Shown here: piece after piece, positions 10,938 through 20,660 of the stretch
Layout of the letters: the number at the start of each line of letters is the position of its first letter
How positions within the stretch are numbered: position 1 is the stretch's first letter
Assembly (NCBI GenBank): GCA_016647705.1
Contig: JAENRU010000483.1
Location: forward strand, 124,001 to 188,000
Source of the DNA: Eucommia ulmoides
Taxonomy: Eukaryota; Streptophyta; Magnoliopsida; Garryales; Eucommiaceae
Length of the DNA: 64,000 nucleotides
Direction: 5' to 3'
Made by a program: the position numbers and the translations under genes
Notes under the pieces: generated by a model
What the model saw: the letters and a program-made list of their open reading frames with translations, nothing else
Databases searched by the model: none
Told to the model about the DNA's origin: nothing

Positions 10938-12764
10938 ATGGCGGAGATCGAATCGAAAACGGAGGAGATTGAATCGCCATCAACCTCTTCCAGTTCACAA
11001 ACAAAACTGTCAATATCAAATGGCAAATTTGATATTGAAAAATTTGATGGAACAAACAGTTTTGGCATGTGGCAATGTGAGATGATGGATATGCTGGTTC
11101 AACAGGGTTTGGAAATAACCTTGGAGGAAAAACCAGATTTTATGGAGAAAGCAGAGTGGTTGAAGATCAACAAAATGGCGTGCAGTTCTATTCGTCTCTG
11201 TCTTGCAAAGAACGTCAAATACTTTGTAATGAGAGAAACGATGGCGAAGAACTTATGGAGAGTACTTGAAGAAAAGTACATGACAAAGAGTATTGAGAAT
11301 CGGTTGTATCTGAAGCGAAAGCTTTTCCGATTTCAATACCAAGAAGGTACATCTATGATGGATCATTTGAATGACTTCAACAAGTTGATTGCCGATCTAT
11401 TGAACCTGGATGAAGAGATCAAGGATGAGGACAAAGCCCTTGTGTTGTTGAATTCCTTACCGGATTCATACGAACACTTGGCAACCACTTTGATCTACGG
11501 AAAAGACTCGGTGAAATTCAAGGATGTATCAGACGCGTTGATGAATAACGAAGTTCGTAGACGTGACAAGGTGTCTCAAACTGATACATCTACTGCTTTG
11601 ATGATGAGGGGCAGATCGGAGACCAAAAAGCACAACAAAGGTATAAACAACTCTCGTTCCAAGTCGAGAGGAGTTTCATCAAATGGCAGGAAGATTCCGG
11701 CAAAGGATGAATGTGCTTTTTGCCGTGAAAAGGGTCATTGGAAGAAGGATTGCCCCAAGCTGAAAAACAGGGGTAATACAAATGCAAACGTGGCCCAAAT
11801 TGAAGATGATGATTCAAATTTTGCTCTGGCTACTACAGCTGGAGTTGGCTCAGACGAGTGGATTCTTGACTCCGCGTGCTCCTATCATATGTGTCCTGAT
11901 ATGGATTGTTTCACCAGTTTGGATCTTGGTAGTGGTGGATCAGTTCTTATGGGAAATGATCATACGTGTGAAAGGAAAGGGGTTGGCGTGATCCGATTGA
12001 AGCTGCACGACGAAACCACGAGGGATCTGACCAATGTCTGGTATGTACCAGATTTGAAGAGGAATCTAATTTCTTTGGGTGCTTTGGAATCAAATGGTTT
12101 CAAAGTCATCATGGAAGCCGGATCGTTGAAAGTCACACAAGGTGCTATGGTTGTCTTGAAAGGCCTAAGGAGAAATAATTTGTATTTCTTACAAGGAAAG
12201 ACCGTTATCGGTGGAGCTGCCACCGTAGAAACTGCTATTGATACAACCAAGCTTTGGCACATGAGGCTTGGGCATGCTGGAGAGAAGGCCATGCAAGGCC
12301 TAGTAAAGCAGGGTCTTTTGAAGGGTGCTAAGACTTGTAAGATGGACTTTTGTGAGCACTGTGTGCTGGGCAAGCAAACCAGAGTTAAATTTGGCATGGA
12401 CATCCACAAAACAAAAGGGATCCTAGACTATGTGCATACTGATGTTTGGGGTCCAACGAAGACTGCATCTTTGAGTGGAAGGCACTGGTTTGTTACATTT
12501 GTAGATGACTTCTCAAGAAGACTCTGGGTGTATACTATGAAACACAAGTATCAAGTCCTAGAGATCTTCTTGGCTTGGAAGAAGAGGGTGGAGAATCAAA
12601 CCGGAAGGAAGATCAAGGTGTTGAGATCGGACAACGGCGATGAATACACGTCCGATCCATTTTATTCCTTGTGCAAACAAGAAGGAATAGTGAGGCATTT
12701 TTCTGTGAAAAAAGACTCCACAACAGAATGGTGTAGCGGAACGTATGAATCGGACTTTACTTGA
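10938..12764 (+). CDS. Copia polyprotein part 1: gag, protease, integrase (frameshifted)
   Basis: This 608-codon frame starts 22 bases after the primer site. In order it carries a UBN2-type gag (about residues 25-220), a CCHC zinc knuckle near 259-272 (CAFCREKGHWKKDC), a retropepsin-like protease with the active-site triplet DSA at 311-313 (where many relatives have DSG or DTG), a pre-integrase HHCC region near 435-480 (LWHMRLGH ... CEHCVLGK), and the integrase core with Asp near 502 (HTDVWGP) and Asp near 565 (RSDNG). Around 12705-12715 one extra base shifts the frame, so residues after about 590 are out of frame and end at 12764. The third catalytic residue, Glu, lies in the next frame at the normal DD35E distance. 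Copia elements normally use one continuous frame, so this is a mutation or a base-call error. Confidence 0.93.
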   Translation: MAEIESKTEEIESPSTSSSSQTKLSISNGKFDIEKFDGTNSFGMWQCEMMDMLVQQGLEITLEEKPDFMEKAEWLKINKMACSSIRLCLAKNVKYFVMRETMAKNLWRVLEEKYMTKSIENRLYLKRKLFRFQYQEGTSMMDHLNDFNKLIADLLNLDEEIKDEDKALVLLNSLPDSYEHLATTLIYGKDSVKFKDVSDALMNNEVRRRDKVSQTDTSTALMMRGRSETKKHNKGINNSRSKSRGVSSNGRKIPAKDECAFCREKGHWKKDCPKLKNRGNTNANVAQIEDDDSNFALATTAGVGSDEWILDSACSYHMCPDMDCFTSLDLGSGGSVLMGNDHTCERKGVGVIRLKLHDETTRDLTNVWYVPDLKRNLISLGALESNGFKVIMEAGSLKVTQGAMVVLKGLRRNNLYFLQGKTVIGGAATVETAIDTTKLWHMRLGHAGEKAMQGLVKQGLLKGAKTCKMDFCEHCVLGKQTRVKFGMDIHKTKGILDYVHTDVWGPTKTASLSGRHWFVTFVDDFSRRLWVYTMKHKYQVLEIFLAWKKRVENQTGRKIKVLRSDNGDEYTSDPFYSLCKQEGIVRHFSVKKDSTTEWCSGTYESDFT

Positions 12765-14958
12765 AAAAGTAAGGTGCATGCTATCCAATTCCGGTTTGAC
12801 GAAGAGTTTTTGGGCAGAAGCGGTTACTTATGCATGTCATCTAATTAACCGTCTGCCTTCTACTGCAATTGATGGAAAAACTCCTATTGAAGTGTGGTCA
12901 GGATCACCTGCATCAGATTATGATTCTTTGCGTATCTTCGGTTGCTCGGCGTTCTTTCACGTGACCGAAGATAGCAAACTTGATCCAAGGGCAAAGGAGG
13001 CCATATTTCTGGGCTTCAGCAGTGGAGTGAAAGGGTTCAGATTATGGTGCCCTGCATTGAAGAAAATGATCTTGAGCAGGGATGTTACTTTCGATGAAAG
13101 TAAATTTATGAAGAAGAAAGTGTCCAATGAAGAGAATAAAAAAGGCAGTCTAGTGCAGCAGGTGGAGATTCAAAGTCCAGTAGATTCTCCTTCAGAAGAC
13201 ACTTCTTCAGATGATGAAAATGATGGGGATACGGAAGATAGAATTGAGGTGGAGCCTTCTCCTCAAAGGCCTCCACAAATTGAAGAATCGATAGCAGCTA
13301 GCAAACCAAAAAGAACAATTCGAAAACCAGCCAAGTTTGCGGATATGGTTGCTTATGCCCTACCAATTGTCAGTGAAGATATTCCAACCACATATAAAGA
13401 AGATGTGCAAAGTTCTGAAAGTGTGGAATGGAATAAGGCCATGAATGAAGAATTGGATTCTCTCCATAAGAATATGACTTGGGAACTCGTAGAGTTACCA
13501 AAAAGAAAAAAAGCAATTGGGTGTAAATGGGTATATGCAAAGAAGGAGGACTCTCATGGGAAAAACAGTGTGAGATTCAAGGCAAGACTGGTTGCAAAGG
13601 GATATGCTCAAAAGGAAAGGATTGACTACAATGAAGTCTTTTCACCGGTAGTAAAGCATTCCTCCATTCAAATTTTACTTGCCATGGTCGCACAATTTGG
13701 CTTGGAGTTGGCGCAGCTTGATGTGAAAACTGCTTTTCTACATGGAGATTTGGATGAGGAAATTTATATGTCGCAACCTGATGGTTTCAAAGCTGCTGGC
13801 AAAGAACAAATGGTGTGCAAGTTGCAGAAGTCCCTGTATGGTTTGAAGCAATCTCCACGACAATGGTATTTGAGATTTGACAAATTTATGAAGGTACATA
13901 ACTTTACGCGAAGTCAATACGATCATTGTGTGTACTTCCGTAAATTGAAAAATGGTACCTTCATTTATTTGCTCTTATATGTTGATGATATGTTAATCGC
14001 ATCTAAGAGTTTGGTGGAGATTGAGAAGTTGAAAGCCCAACTTCGGAAGGAATTCGAAATGAAGGATCTTGGCGAAGCCAAGAAAATTTTGGGCATGGAA
14101 ATTACTCGTGACAGAACGGCTGGGACTGTGTGGCTGACACAGAAACAGTATTTGAAAAATGTACTAAATCGATTTGGTATAGATGAAAATACCAAACCGG
14201 TTAGTACACCTTTGGCTCCTCACTTTAAATTAAGTGCGGAACTGTCACCGAGTACAAATGAAGAAAGAATGTATATGGCTCAAGTACCGTATGAAAGTTT
14301 GATTGGAAGCCTTATGTACGCAATGGTATGCACAAGACCTGATATTTCTCAAGCTGTTAGTATGGTTAGCAGATACATGCATGATCCTGGAAAGAAGCAT
14401 TGGGAAGCTGCAAAATGGATTTTGAAGTATATCAAAGGTACTGAGGATGTGGGTTTGAAATTTGTGAGAAATCAAATGGAAGTCAAAAGATTTCTCATTG
14501 GATATGTGGATTCGGACTATGCTGGTGATTTGGATAAGCGACGGTCTACTACCGGGTATCTATTTACCATGGCTAGTGGTCCAGTCAGTTGGAGGTCTAC
14601 TTGGCAGTCCACTGTAGCATTGTCTACCACGGAGGCTGAATACATGGCTGCTGGAGAAGCCATGAAGGAAGCCATTTGGTTACATGGACTGATTTCAGAC
14701 TTGGGTCTTCATCAGAAACAGGTAGAGATATATTGCGACAGTCAAAGCGCAATACATCTAGCGAAGAACCAAGTTCATCATGCTCGGACCAAACATATTG
14801 ATATTCGATTCCACTTTGTTCGAGAAATTGTTGATGCAGGTGTTATTCTTCTTACAAAGATTGGGACAGTCGATAACCCTGCAGATATGTTGACAAAAGT
14901 CGTTGGAAGCGCCAAGTTTCAGCACTGCCTAAACTTGGCCAATATTGTTCATACATAA
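12745..14958 (+). CDS. Copia polyprotein part 2: integrase C-terminus, reverse transcriptase, RNase H
   Basis: This 737-codon frame is +1 to the preceding one and overlaps its tail by 20 bases. Homology to integrase begins slightly before its first ATG, so the ATG is internal and not a real start. The integrase C-terminus comes first. The reverse transcriptase has QLDVKTAFLHG with Asp near 326 and the YVDD catalytic box near 412-415. The RNase H follows, with Asp near 589 (VDSDYAGD) and the STTEAEYMA motif near 630. It ends at 14958, about 110 bases before the 3' LTR. Within its own frame it is intact, as expected for a young insertion. Expression would need translation through the upstream frameshift. 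Confidence 0.93.
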   Translation: MNRTLLEKVRCMLSNSGLTKSFWAEAVTYACHLINRLPSTAIDGKTPIEVWSGSPASDYDSLRIFGCSAFFHVTEDSKLDPRAKEAIFLGFSSGVKGFRLWCPALKKMILSRDVTFDESKFMKKKVSNEENKKGSLVQQVEIQSPVDSPSEDTSSDDENDGDTEDRIEVEPSPQRPPQIEESIAASKPKRTIRKPAKFADMVAYALPIVSEDIPTTYKEDVQSSESVEWNKAMNEELDSLHKNMTWELVELPKRKKAIGCKWVYAKKEDSHGKNSVRFKARLVAKGYAQKERIDYNEVFSPVVKHSSIQILLAMVAQFGLELAQLDVKTAFLHGDLDEEIYMSQPDGFKAAGKEQMVCKLQKSLYGLKQSPRQWYLRFDKFMKVHNFTRSQYDHCVYFRKLKNGTFIYLLLYVDDMLIASKSLVEIEKLKAQLRKEFEMKDLGEAKKILGMEITRDRTAGTVWLTQKQYLKNVLNRFGIDENTKPVSTPLAPHFKLSAELSPSTNEERMYMAQVPYESLIGSLMYAMVCTRPDISQAVSMVSRYMHDPGKKHWEAAKWILKYIKGTEDVGLKFVRNQMEVKRFLIGYVDSDYAGDLDKRRSTTGYLFTMASGPVSWRSTWQSTVALSTTEAEYMAAGEAMKEAIWLHGLISDLGLHQKQVEIYCDSQSAIHLAKNQVHHARTKHIDIRFHFVREIVDAGVILLTKIGTVDNPADMLTKVVGSAKFQHCLNLANIVHT

Positions 14959-15054
14959 GTATGATTTTTGGAGGAGCAACTATTGGTTCTATTGGAGGTG
15001 TAGTATGAGAATTCATATTAACGTTGTGGTGATGGTGGCATTTGAAAATCTCGC

Positions 15055-15066
15055 CAAGGTGGAGAT
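15055..15066 (+). other. Polypurine tract of the young copia element
   Basis: The purine-rich AAGGTGGAGAT ends directly before the 3' LTR and is the expected primer for plus-strand synthesis. Confidence 0.85.
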
Positions 15067-15631
15067 TGTTGGTTGTTGGCTTGATTGTCAACAAAATTGG
15101 GCTAACATTTTTCATGGTGTGAATAGATTTTTCACACATTTGTTTGGTATGAAAGGGAAGAAGAAAAATGGGTCAAAAATGGTAGATGGAGTTATTCAAA
15201 AATTGGTTCCAACATTGCGGCTGCCTCAATTGTTGAAGGTTTTAAAGATCTTGTTCACACTAGATTATGAGTCTTAAACATTCCCTATAAATTGAGACCA
15301 TGAGCTTTGAAGAAAAAAAACATCTCACAATTGAAGAAAACAATATCTCTCAATTGAAGAAGTACAAGTTGAGAGAGAGTTCAATTCCTCAATAGCCACA
15401 ATTGAGTGAATTTTTGCACAAGTGTCTTAAGTTGTTTTAAGACCTTGTTTTGTATTCTTTATTTATATTTTATTGTCAAATAAAGAAGTTCCATAGTTGC
15501 TCCCGAGGAGTAGGCGAAATTGCCGAACCTCGTTAAAACTTGTGTTCTTGTTTGTGAGTGTGTGTGTTTTCATTTCATCTCCCATAATATTTGTTCTGTG
15601 TTGGGTCCACCCGACACGCTTCCGCACAACA
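15067..15631 (+). repeat. 3' LTR of the young copia element
   Basis: It is 565 bp, matches the 5' LTR except for one base, and is followed by the GTGGG target repeat at 15632-15636. Confidence 0.97.
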
Positions 15632-15636
15632 GTGGG

Positions 15637-16185
15637 TATGTTCTGTTTCGCTTGTATTCGATCATCAAATCTGTCAAATTTTTCACGTATGGTTCCCAGA
15701 TGAAATCGAGTTTCATCCCAATCTCATCGGCGACGAACTGATAATCGCTGTGTCGCTTGAACAAATCCGCTCGGGATGATTCCATTGCTTCGAATCCCAA
15801 AACCAGATTCAACAGTGAAACGACAACCAAACGAGCCTGTGAGTCTTCGACGACGATGACCCACGATCCATTGAGCAGATCCGAGGCGTCGAACTTGTCT
15901 AATTTCTCAAACCCACACGCCGTTAGGGGTTTGGATTTGACCCAACTCCAAGACCTATCGTAATTCGACAACGAATCGGAAACTTCGCGACTGGTGTTTA
16001 ACCACACATCGAATTCGACTTTGTGGAGCAACAAAATGCAGGAATCACGACTCTCCATAACTACAATGGGGTCCAAGGAGAGGGAGGCGACGAAATTAGA
16101 GATAAAGGGGAAGTAAGGAGTCAAATGAACGCAAACTGAGGAGGGTGATGAAGAGACGAGCCCGATTCATGAAATCCCTAACCAT
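15637..16185 (-). pseudogene. Captured SGNH/PC-esterase gene, upstream part, copy 1
   Basis: The minus-strand translation resembles plant SGNH acyl-esterase-like proteins of the PMR5/Cas1p (PC-esterase) group: a short N-terminal hydrophobic stretch, an HLTPYFP-like segment, then LLNGSW and DSQARLVVVSLLNLVLG, the block holding the nucleophile Ser. In this copy the Gly of the GDS motif is Glu (VEDSQAR), while copy 2 keeps GDSQAR. Comparison with copy 2 shows a one-base insertion near 16130-16140, so the likely start ATG (16185-16183) is out of frame with the rest. The copia insertion cuts the gene at 15637; it resumes at 10332. It sits within the inverted repeats of a transposon, so it is a captured copy. 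Family assignment is by motif. Confidence 0.6.
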
Positions 16186-16702
16186 TCGAAGCCAAATCGA
16201 ACGACGGAGGGAACAATCAATCACCGTCGCCACCCATCTGAGTTGATTGTAGAGTATGGGGAGCTCGAATCAGGAAGGAAAGACGGAGATCCAAACAGAG
16301 ATGAGAGAAAATGAGCTGATTTCGCAAAATCGACCTAGGATTTGGAGGCGACGAACGACAGAGGTGAAGATACGGCGAACAATCACCGTCGCCGCCTCCC
16401 TCACGTTTTTTAGAGAGAGAGAGAGGCGCTCTAAGTTTTTAGAGAGAGAGCTCAAGTTAGAGAGAGAGGCTCTCAGTTAAAGAGAGAGTGCTCAATCATG
16501 GACATTTGGGTTAATTGCAATTTATACCCCAAAAGAGTTAATAATTACATAAGAGTAAAATTGACATTTCTAATATTCAGTAACCTTTGCACTTAAGCCC
16601 AATAATCACAGAGGGGTAAGTGGCGAAATTTAAACTACAATGGGATAAAGTGCAAATGGACCAAACTATAGGGGAGTAAAGTGCCATTAACCCTAAAACA
16701 TA

Positions 16703-18515
16703 TAACTTTTTCAGCCCAAAAAAGAAGAAGGAATAACCGAACATGGTTTAATAAATTATTTTGAATGTTCTTTGAAACCAATTGAAAACTTTCTTATCTT
16801 GATGTCTACAATTGCGACATACGTCAAAAATATATACATATATAAATATAGATGCATCCGTTAGGAATACAAAACGTTGATAAAGAAAATTAGCATATAA
16901 AGAACTGAATGAGATGATAATTATTATCGAAACATTAATTGACAATAAAAATATATTAGGAACTCTCCACTTTAATGCATTTAAATTCACTAAAGAAAAG
17001 ATTAAAAAGAGAGAAAATGATATAATGGAAAAAATAAAAATAAAAAATAACAACAGGGTTTAGAATAAATGCTTCCGGTTTTAGTTATTGTATTAGTTTT
17101 AAACCCCGTATATCATGCAAGTGTAGAAAAAATTATATAAGATATTTTTTTTTATTTGAATATTACAAATAATGTACAATTGATCTTTTAACTTAATTTT
17201 TAATAATATTTTTAAAGTTGTAGAAAAAACTAAATTTTAATGCTAAAAAATTAAAATAAAAATTATCACCTAAAAACAACTAAATTCAGCTTCAAACATT
17301 GTTAATGTTTATCACTCATATTTATTTTCATAAAATAGTAAATAAGTTCCTAGATTTTTTTTTTCAAATTTTCTTACGTTTTTCGCATAATTTTTTTAAA
17401 ATAATCTAATAGGTTATTTTATGTTGTTTACTATTAGTTTCTATTATTTGGTCAAGAATTATAATTTTGGTCAAAATCGAATTTTATTTTCAACTTTTTT
17501 ATATAATGCATTTTCAATTGTATTCTTTTATTAGTTTTTGGATCAAATTATGGTTGTTACATTTTCTTTGAGTATTCAAAGAGTAATTGGTGCGGAATTT
17601 TAATTTTAAATTGTTCTGAGAATTAAATATTGTTGATCTAAAAAATATATACATTTCCATTTCTATTTTTTATTACTTTTGGAATCAAATGATGTTTTTT
17701 ATTTTTTTATTTTTTTTAAAGTTTTTTCATCATTTAAAGAGTACTTGTTGCTGCATTATTTAAATTTAAAATTATTCAAAGGACTACATTTGTTTTTATG
17801 AAATTTAGTTATTGTTTGCATAAACTATTTGATTTAGTTATATTTTTAGAATCATTTTGCAAAGTTTTCGTGCACGATTTTATTTAGTAATAATTTTATT
17901 TAGATTTAAAAATAGTGAATTTGTAGATTTTTTAATTGATATTTTCAAGTTTTTATTGTATTTATCAATTTTCAACTCATTTTGTATACAAAATTGGTTG
18001 CATCAAAATGATTTTTTATTTTATTTTTATTATTTCTATCAACCCTTATTTGAGAAACAAAGAATATAAAAGAATATTTTTTTTTTTACTATAATTAAAA
18101 AGTTTAGCATAGTTTTTTTTGCTTTTTATTAAAAAAAAAAATCTTTTATTCAAAAGCAAAATCTCACTATTTTTAATATAAAAAAATATTTACAATTTAT
18201 TGAACCAACTATATTAATAATAAGTAACAATTAAATTCACTTAAATCACTATATTAATGATAAATTTAATATTTAAAACTTATTTAAATAAAATATTAAA
18301 GAGAAAAGAGGTCTTGTGGACTCTCGTTTATTTTCAAGTGTAGCCTTCTAATTTTAATTTTATTATTTCGATCGACAGTTACATGAGAAACAAAGAATAT
18401 AAAAAAAAAAAATTATTAAAATTAAAAAATTTAGTATATATGCTTTGTTTTTGGTTATTTATTTAAGAATTATTTTATTCAATAGAAAAATCTCACTATT
18501 TTAAATATGAAAAAT
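16703..18515. other. AT-rich tail of the duplicated block, ending in tandem repeats
   Basis: No gene is seen. The last 500 bases (about 18000-18515) are one and a half units of a roughly 300-330 bp repeat, recognisable by GAGAAACAAAGAATATAA and ATATTAATAATAA words. The repeat recurs at 32150-32766 and 40127-40860. The second unit is broken by the CACTA end at 18516. Confidence 0.6.
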
Positions 18516-18800
18516 CACTACAAGAAAAAAGGTTTTTTTATCACAGTTAAAAAACGTGATAAAAAGGTTTTTATCACAGTTTTTGGTCCCAGAACAAACC
18601 GTGATAGTATGCGGTGTGATTAAAAGTATGTTTTTTTTTTTTTTTTTTTTTTTTTTTATCACAATTAAAAACCGAGATGGTAAATTTTTTATCACAGTTA
18701 AAAATTGAGATGGTTAATCCATCTAATATCACGATTTTCAAATGTGATTAAAATGGTTATATAAATGTGATAAAAGTAATAAACGTGGTTATTTTGACCA
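18516..18800. repeat. CACTA terminal and subterminal repeats
   Basis: After the CACTA end the words TATCACAGTT and GTGATAAAA alternate in both orientations at least eight times. This pattern is typical of the subterminal transposase-binding region of CACTA elements. A run of 27 T (18631-18657) interrupts it. Confidence 0.75.
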
Positions 18801-18924
18801 TATCTATCTCACTTTTGTATCAAACTGAGATATTTATTCTATTTTCTATCACCTTTAATAATAAAATAATTACATTTAAAAATTGTGATTGTCTCTCACA
18901 TCTATATTAAAAAAAAAATAACAA

Positions 18925-18925
<1 letters not shown>

Positions 18926-18955
<30 letters not shown>
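18926..18955. repeat. AAT microsatellite
   Basis: About ten AAT/TAA units in the non-coding part of the CACTA element. Confidence 0.9.
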
Positions 18956-18957
<2 letters not shown>

Positions 18958-19581
18958 TTACCCACTATTTTATGAAAAATACTATAAAAATTAACTAAAA
19001 AAATAATTTCATATTACCCAAACAATTAAAATATTAATCACATAAGAATTCGACATCAACATGAAAAATACAGATAACAATAAAAATCATAAACTTAAAT
19101 TTCTATAAGTATAAATGTCTAAAATATAAAATTTCTATTAAATATAAAACTAATAAAACTAATCTAGCAAAATCTCGGTCATAGAGCATCCAAAGGTGAA
19201 GTTCAGCTAACTTTTGACATCGGTTGATCCAAAAAGGAAGTCCTGCATCTAGAAAAAAAAAAACAGCAACTTAAAAAATACACTTGCATTTAAAAATACA
19301 CCTAGGAAAAAATGAACTTACTAAAAACAACTACAAAAAAAAATAAAAAATATTTAGAGCTACGGAAGAAAAAAGAAAAAACCAGCTAAAAAAAGCTACA
19401 AAATAGACTTGTAGCTACCAAAAAAAAACAAAACAGCTAGAAAAAGAACTTACAGCTATAAGAAACCAACTCAAACAATAAACTTGAAGATACAACAAAT
19501 AACTTACTAAAAAAAAACTTCAAAAATAAAAAACAAGCTCAAAAAACTTATTAAACTTTATTTTCAGCTCTGTTCAAAGAC

Positions 19582-20660
19582 TTGCACTAACAATCTTATG
19601 CAGAAAAAACATATTTATAGTTAAACATTTCTACGGAATAACACTGTTTTGCTGCAAAAACAGCAGCGCACAACACTGTTTTGCTGTTTTTGCAGGAAAC
19701 CCGCTGTGCTTTGCTGTTTTTGCAACAAACCCATTGTTGTTTTACAGCAAAAATAATAAGACAGCAACGGTTTCGCTGCAAATACAATAACACACCTTAA
19801 ACATCTCACAAATGAATTACATATCCAAGATAATGACATACTTTTTCTGCAATTACATTTGTTTTGACATATATTTAATCCATTCAACTCTCAATTCGTC
19901 TAATTCTTCTTCGGAGTAGGCATTCTTCCCATTAAACTACGAAATTTATTCAAATGAGTTAGAGAAAAAAATTTCGAGAGATGCAAAATGCAAAATAAAT
20001 AAAAAAATCATAATATTTTTGAGGGATGCAAAGTGCAAAATAAATTAAAAATAAACAACTTATCTCACATTTTCTCAGAAAATGATGCTCTTAAGTATTA
20101 CCCTTCATCATGCACTAATATCATAATTCAATATGTTATTTATTTATAATTGTTTGCACTAATAATCTTATGCATAAAAAACATATTTATAGTTAAACAT
20201 TTCTGCCGAACAACTATTTTGCTGTAAAACAGCAATGGTTTTGCTGTAAAAACAACAAAACAGTGCTGTGCTTTGCTGTTTTTGCAGCAAACACATTGCT
20301 GTTTTACAGCAAAAACAACAAGACAGCAACGGTTTTGCTGCAAATACAACAACACAACTTAAACGTCTCACAAATGAATTATATATTCTAGATAATGACA
20401 TACCTTTTCTGCAATCACATTTGTTTTGACATATATTTAATCCATTCAACTCTCAATTCGTCTCATTCTTCTTCGGAGTAGGCATTCTTCCCATTAAACT
20501 ACAAAATTTATTCAAATGAGTTAGAGAAAAGGAAAAAAAAATCGAGAGATGCAAAGTGCAAAATAAATAAAAAAATCATAATATTTTTTAGGGATGCAAA
20601 GTGCAAAATAAATTAAAAATAAACAACTTATCTCACATTTTCTCGAAAAATGATGCTCTT
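19582..20660. repeat. Direct duplication of about 510 bp inside the CACTA element
   Basis: 19582-20092 and 20153-20660 are direct repeats, nearly identical over their length. They begin TTGCACTAA.AATCTTATGC and end CTCACATTTTCTC. Each contains the candidate last exon of the minus-strand gene plus several AACAGCAAAACAG-like words that form short palindromes. One copy of the exon (19866-19936) is open; the other (near 20422-20496) has an internal TGA. Confidence 0.8.

Larger units (their letters stand above)
10338..15631 (+). mobile_element. Young Ty1/copia retrotransposon (Tork/Tnt1-like)
   Basis: LTRs at 10338-10902 and 15067-15631 are both 565 bp and I count one difference (G/A near 10733 and 15462). 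The GTGGG target duplication is at 10333-10337 and 15632-15636. A tRNA-iMet primer site and a polypurine tract are present. The internal region encodes gag, protease, integrase, reverse transcriptase and RNase H in copia order. Near-identical LTRs indicate a very recent insertion. It landed in the captured esterase gene of the Pack-type transposon. A one-base shift in the integrase splits the polyprotein, so this copy should not be self-sufficient unless the shift is a sequencing error. Confidence 0.97.
9509..16694. mobile_element. Pack-type DNA transposon with captured gene, copy 1
   Basis: The ends are imperfect inverted repeats: GGAGTTAATAGCATTTTACC on the left, and on the right the reverse complement of AGGGTTAATGGCACTTTAC. 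The similarity continues inward for some tens of bases. AAAACATA lies on both sides (9501-9508 and 16695-16702), an 8-bp or, allowing for a shared end base, 7-bp target duplication. Removing the copia insertion leaves about 1.9 kb. No transposase is present; the interior holds a captured esterase gene. The duplication length suggests hAT (8 bp) or MULE (9 bp) mobilisation, and I cannot choose between them. Confidence 0.75.
7455..18515. repeat. Large duplicated block, copy 1
   Basis: With the copia element at 10338-15631 removed, this block matches 26943-32766 in the same order and orientation at a nearly constant offset of about 19.5 kb. It includes the LTR-like block, the Pack-type transposon and the AT-rich tail. 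Differences include about 350 bp (near 17101-17450) absent from copy 2. It is cut at 18515 by a CACTA end. The two copies differ by several percent by eye. Confidence 0.8.

Noticed and set aside
12705..12764. Programmed frameshifting between the two copia frames
   Set aside because: Copia elements use one continuous frame, the position is inside the integrase core, and no slippery site or downstream structure is evident; a one-base insertion fits better.
15497..15741. Small frames at the end of the young copia 3' LTR (also 10768-11085)
   Set aside because: They are duplicated with the LTR and run out into unrelated flanking DNA.
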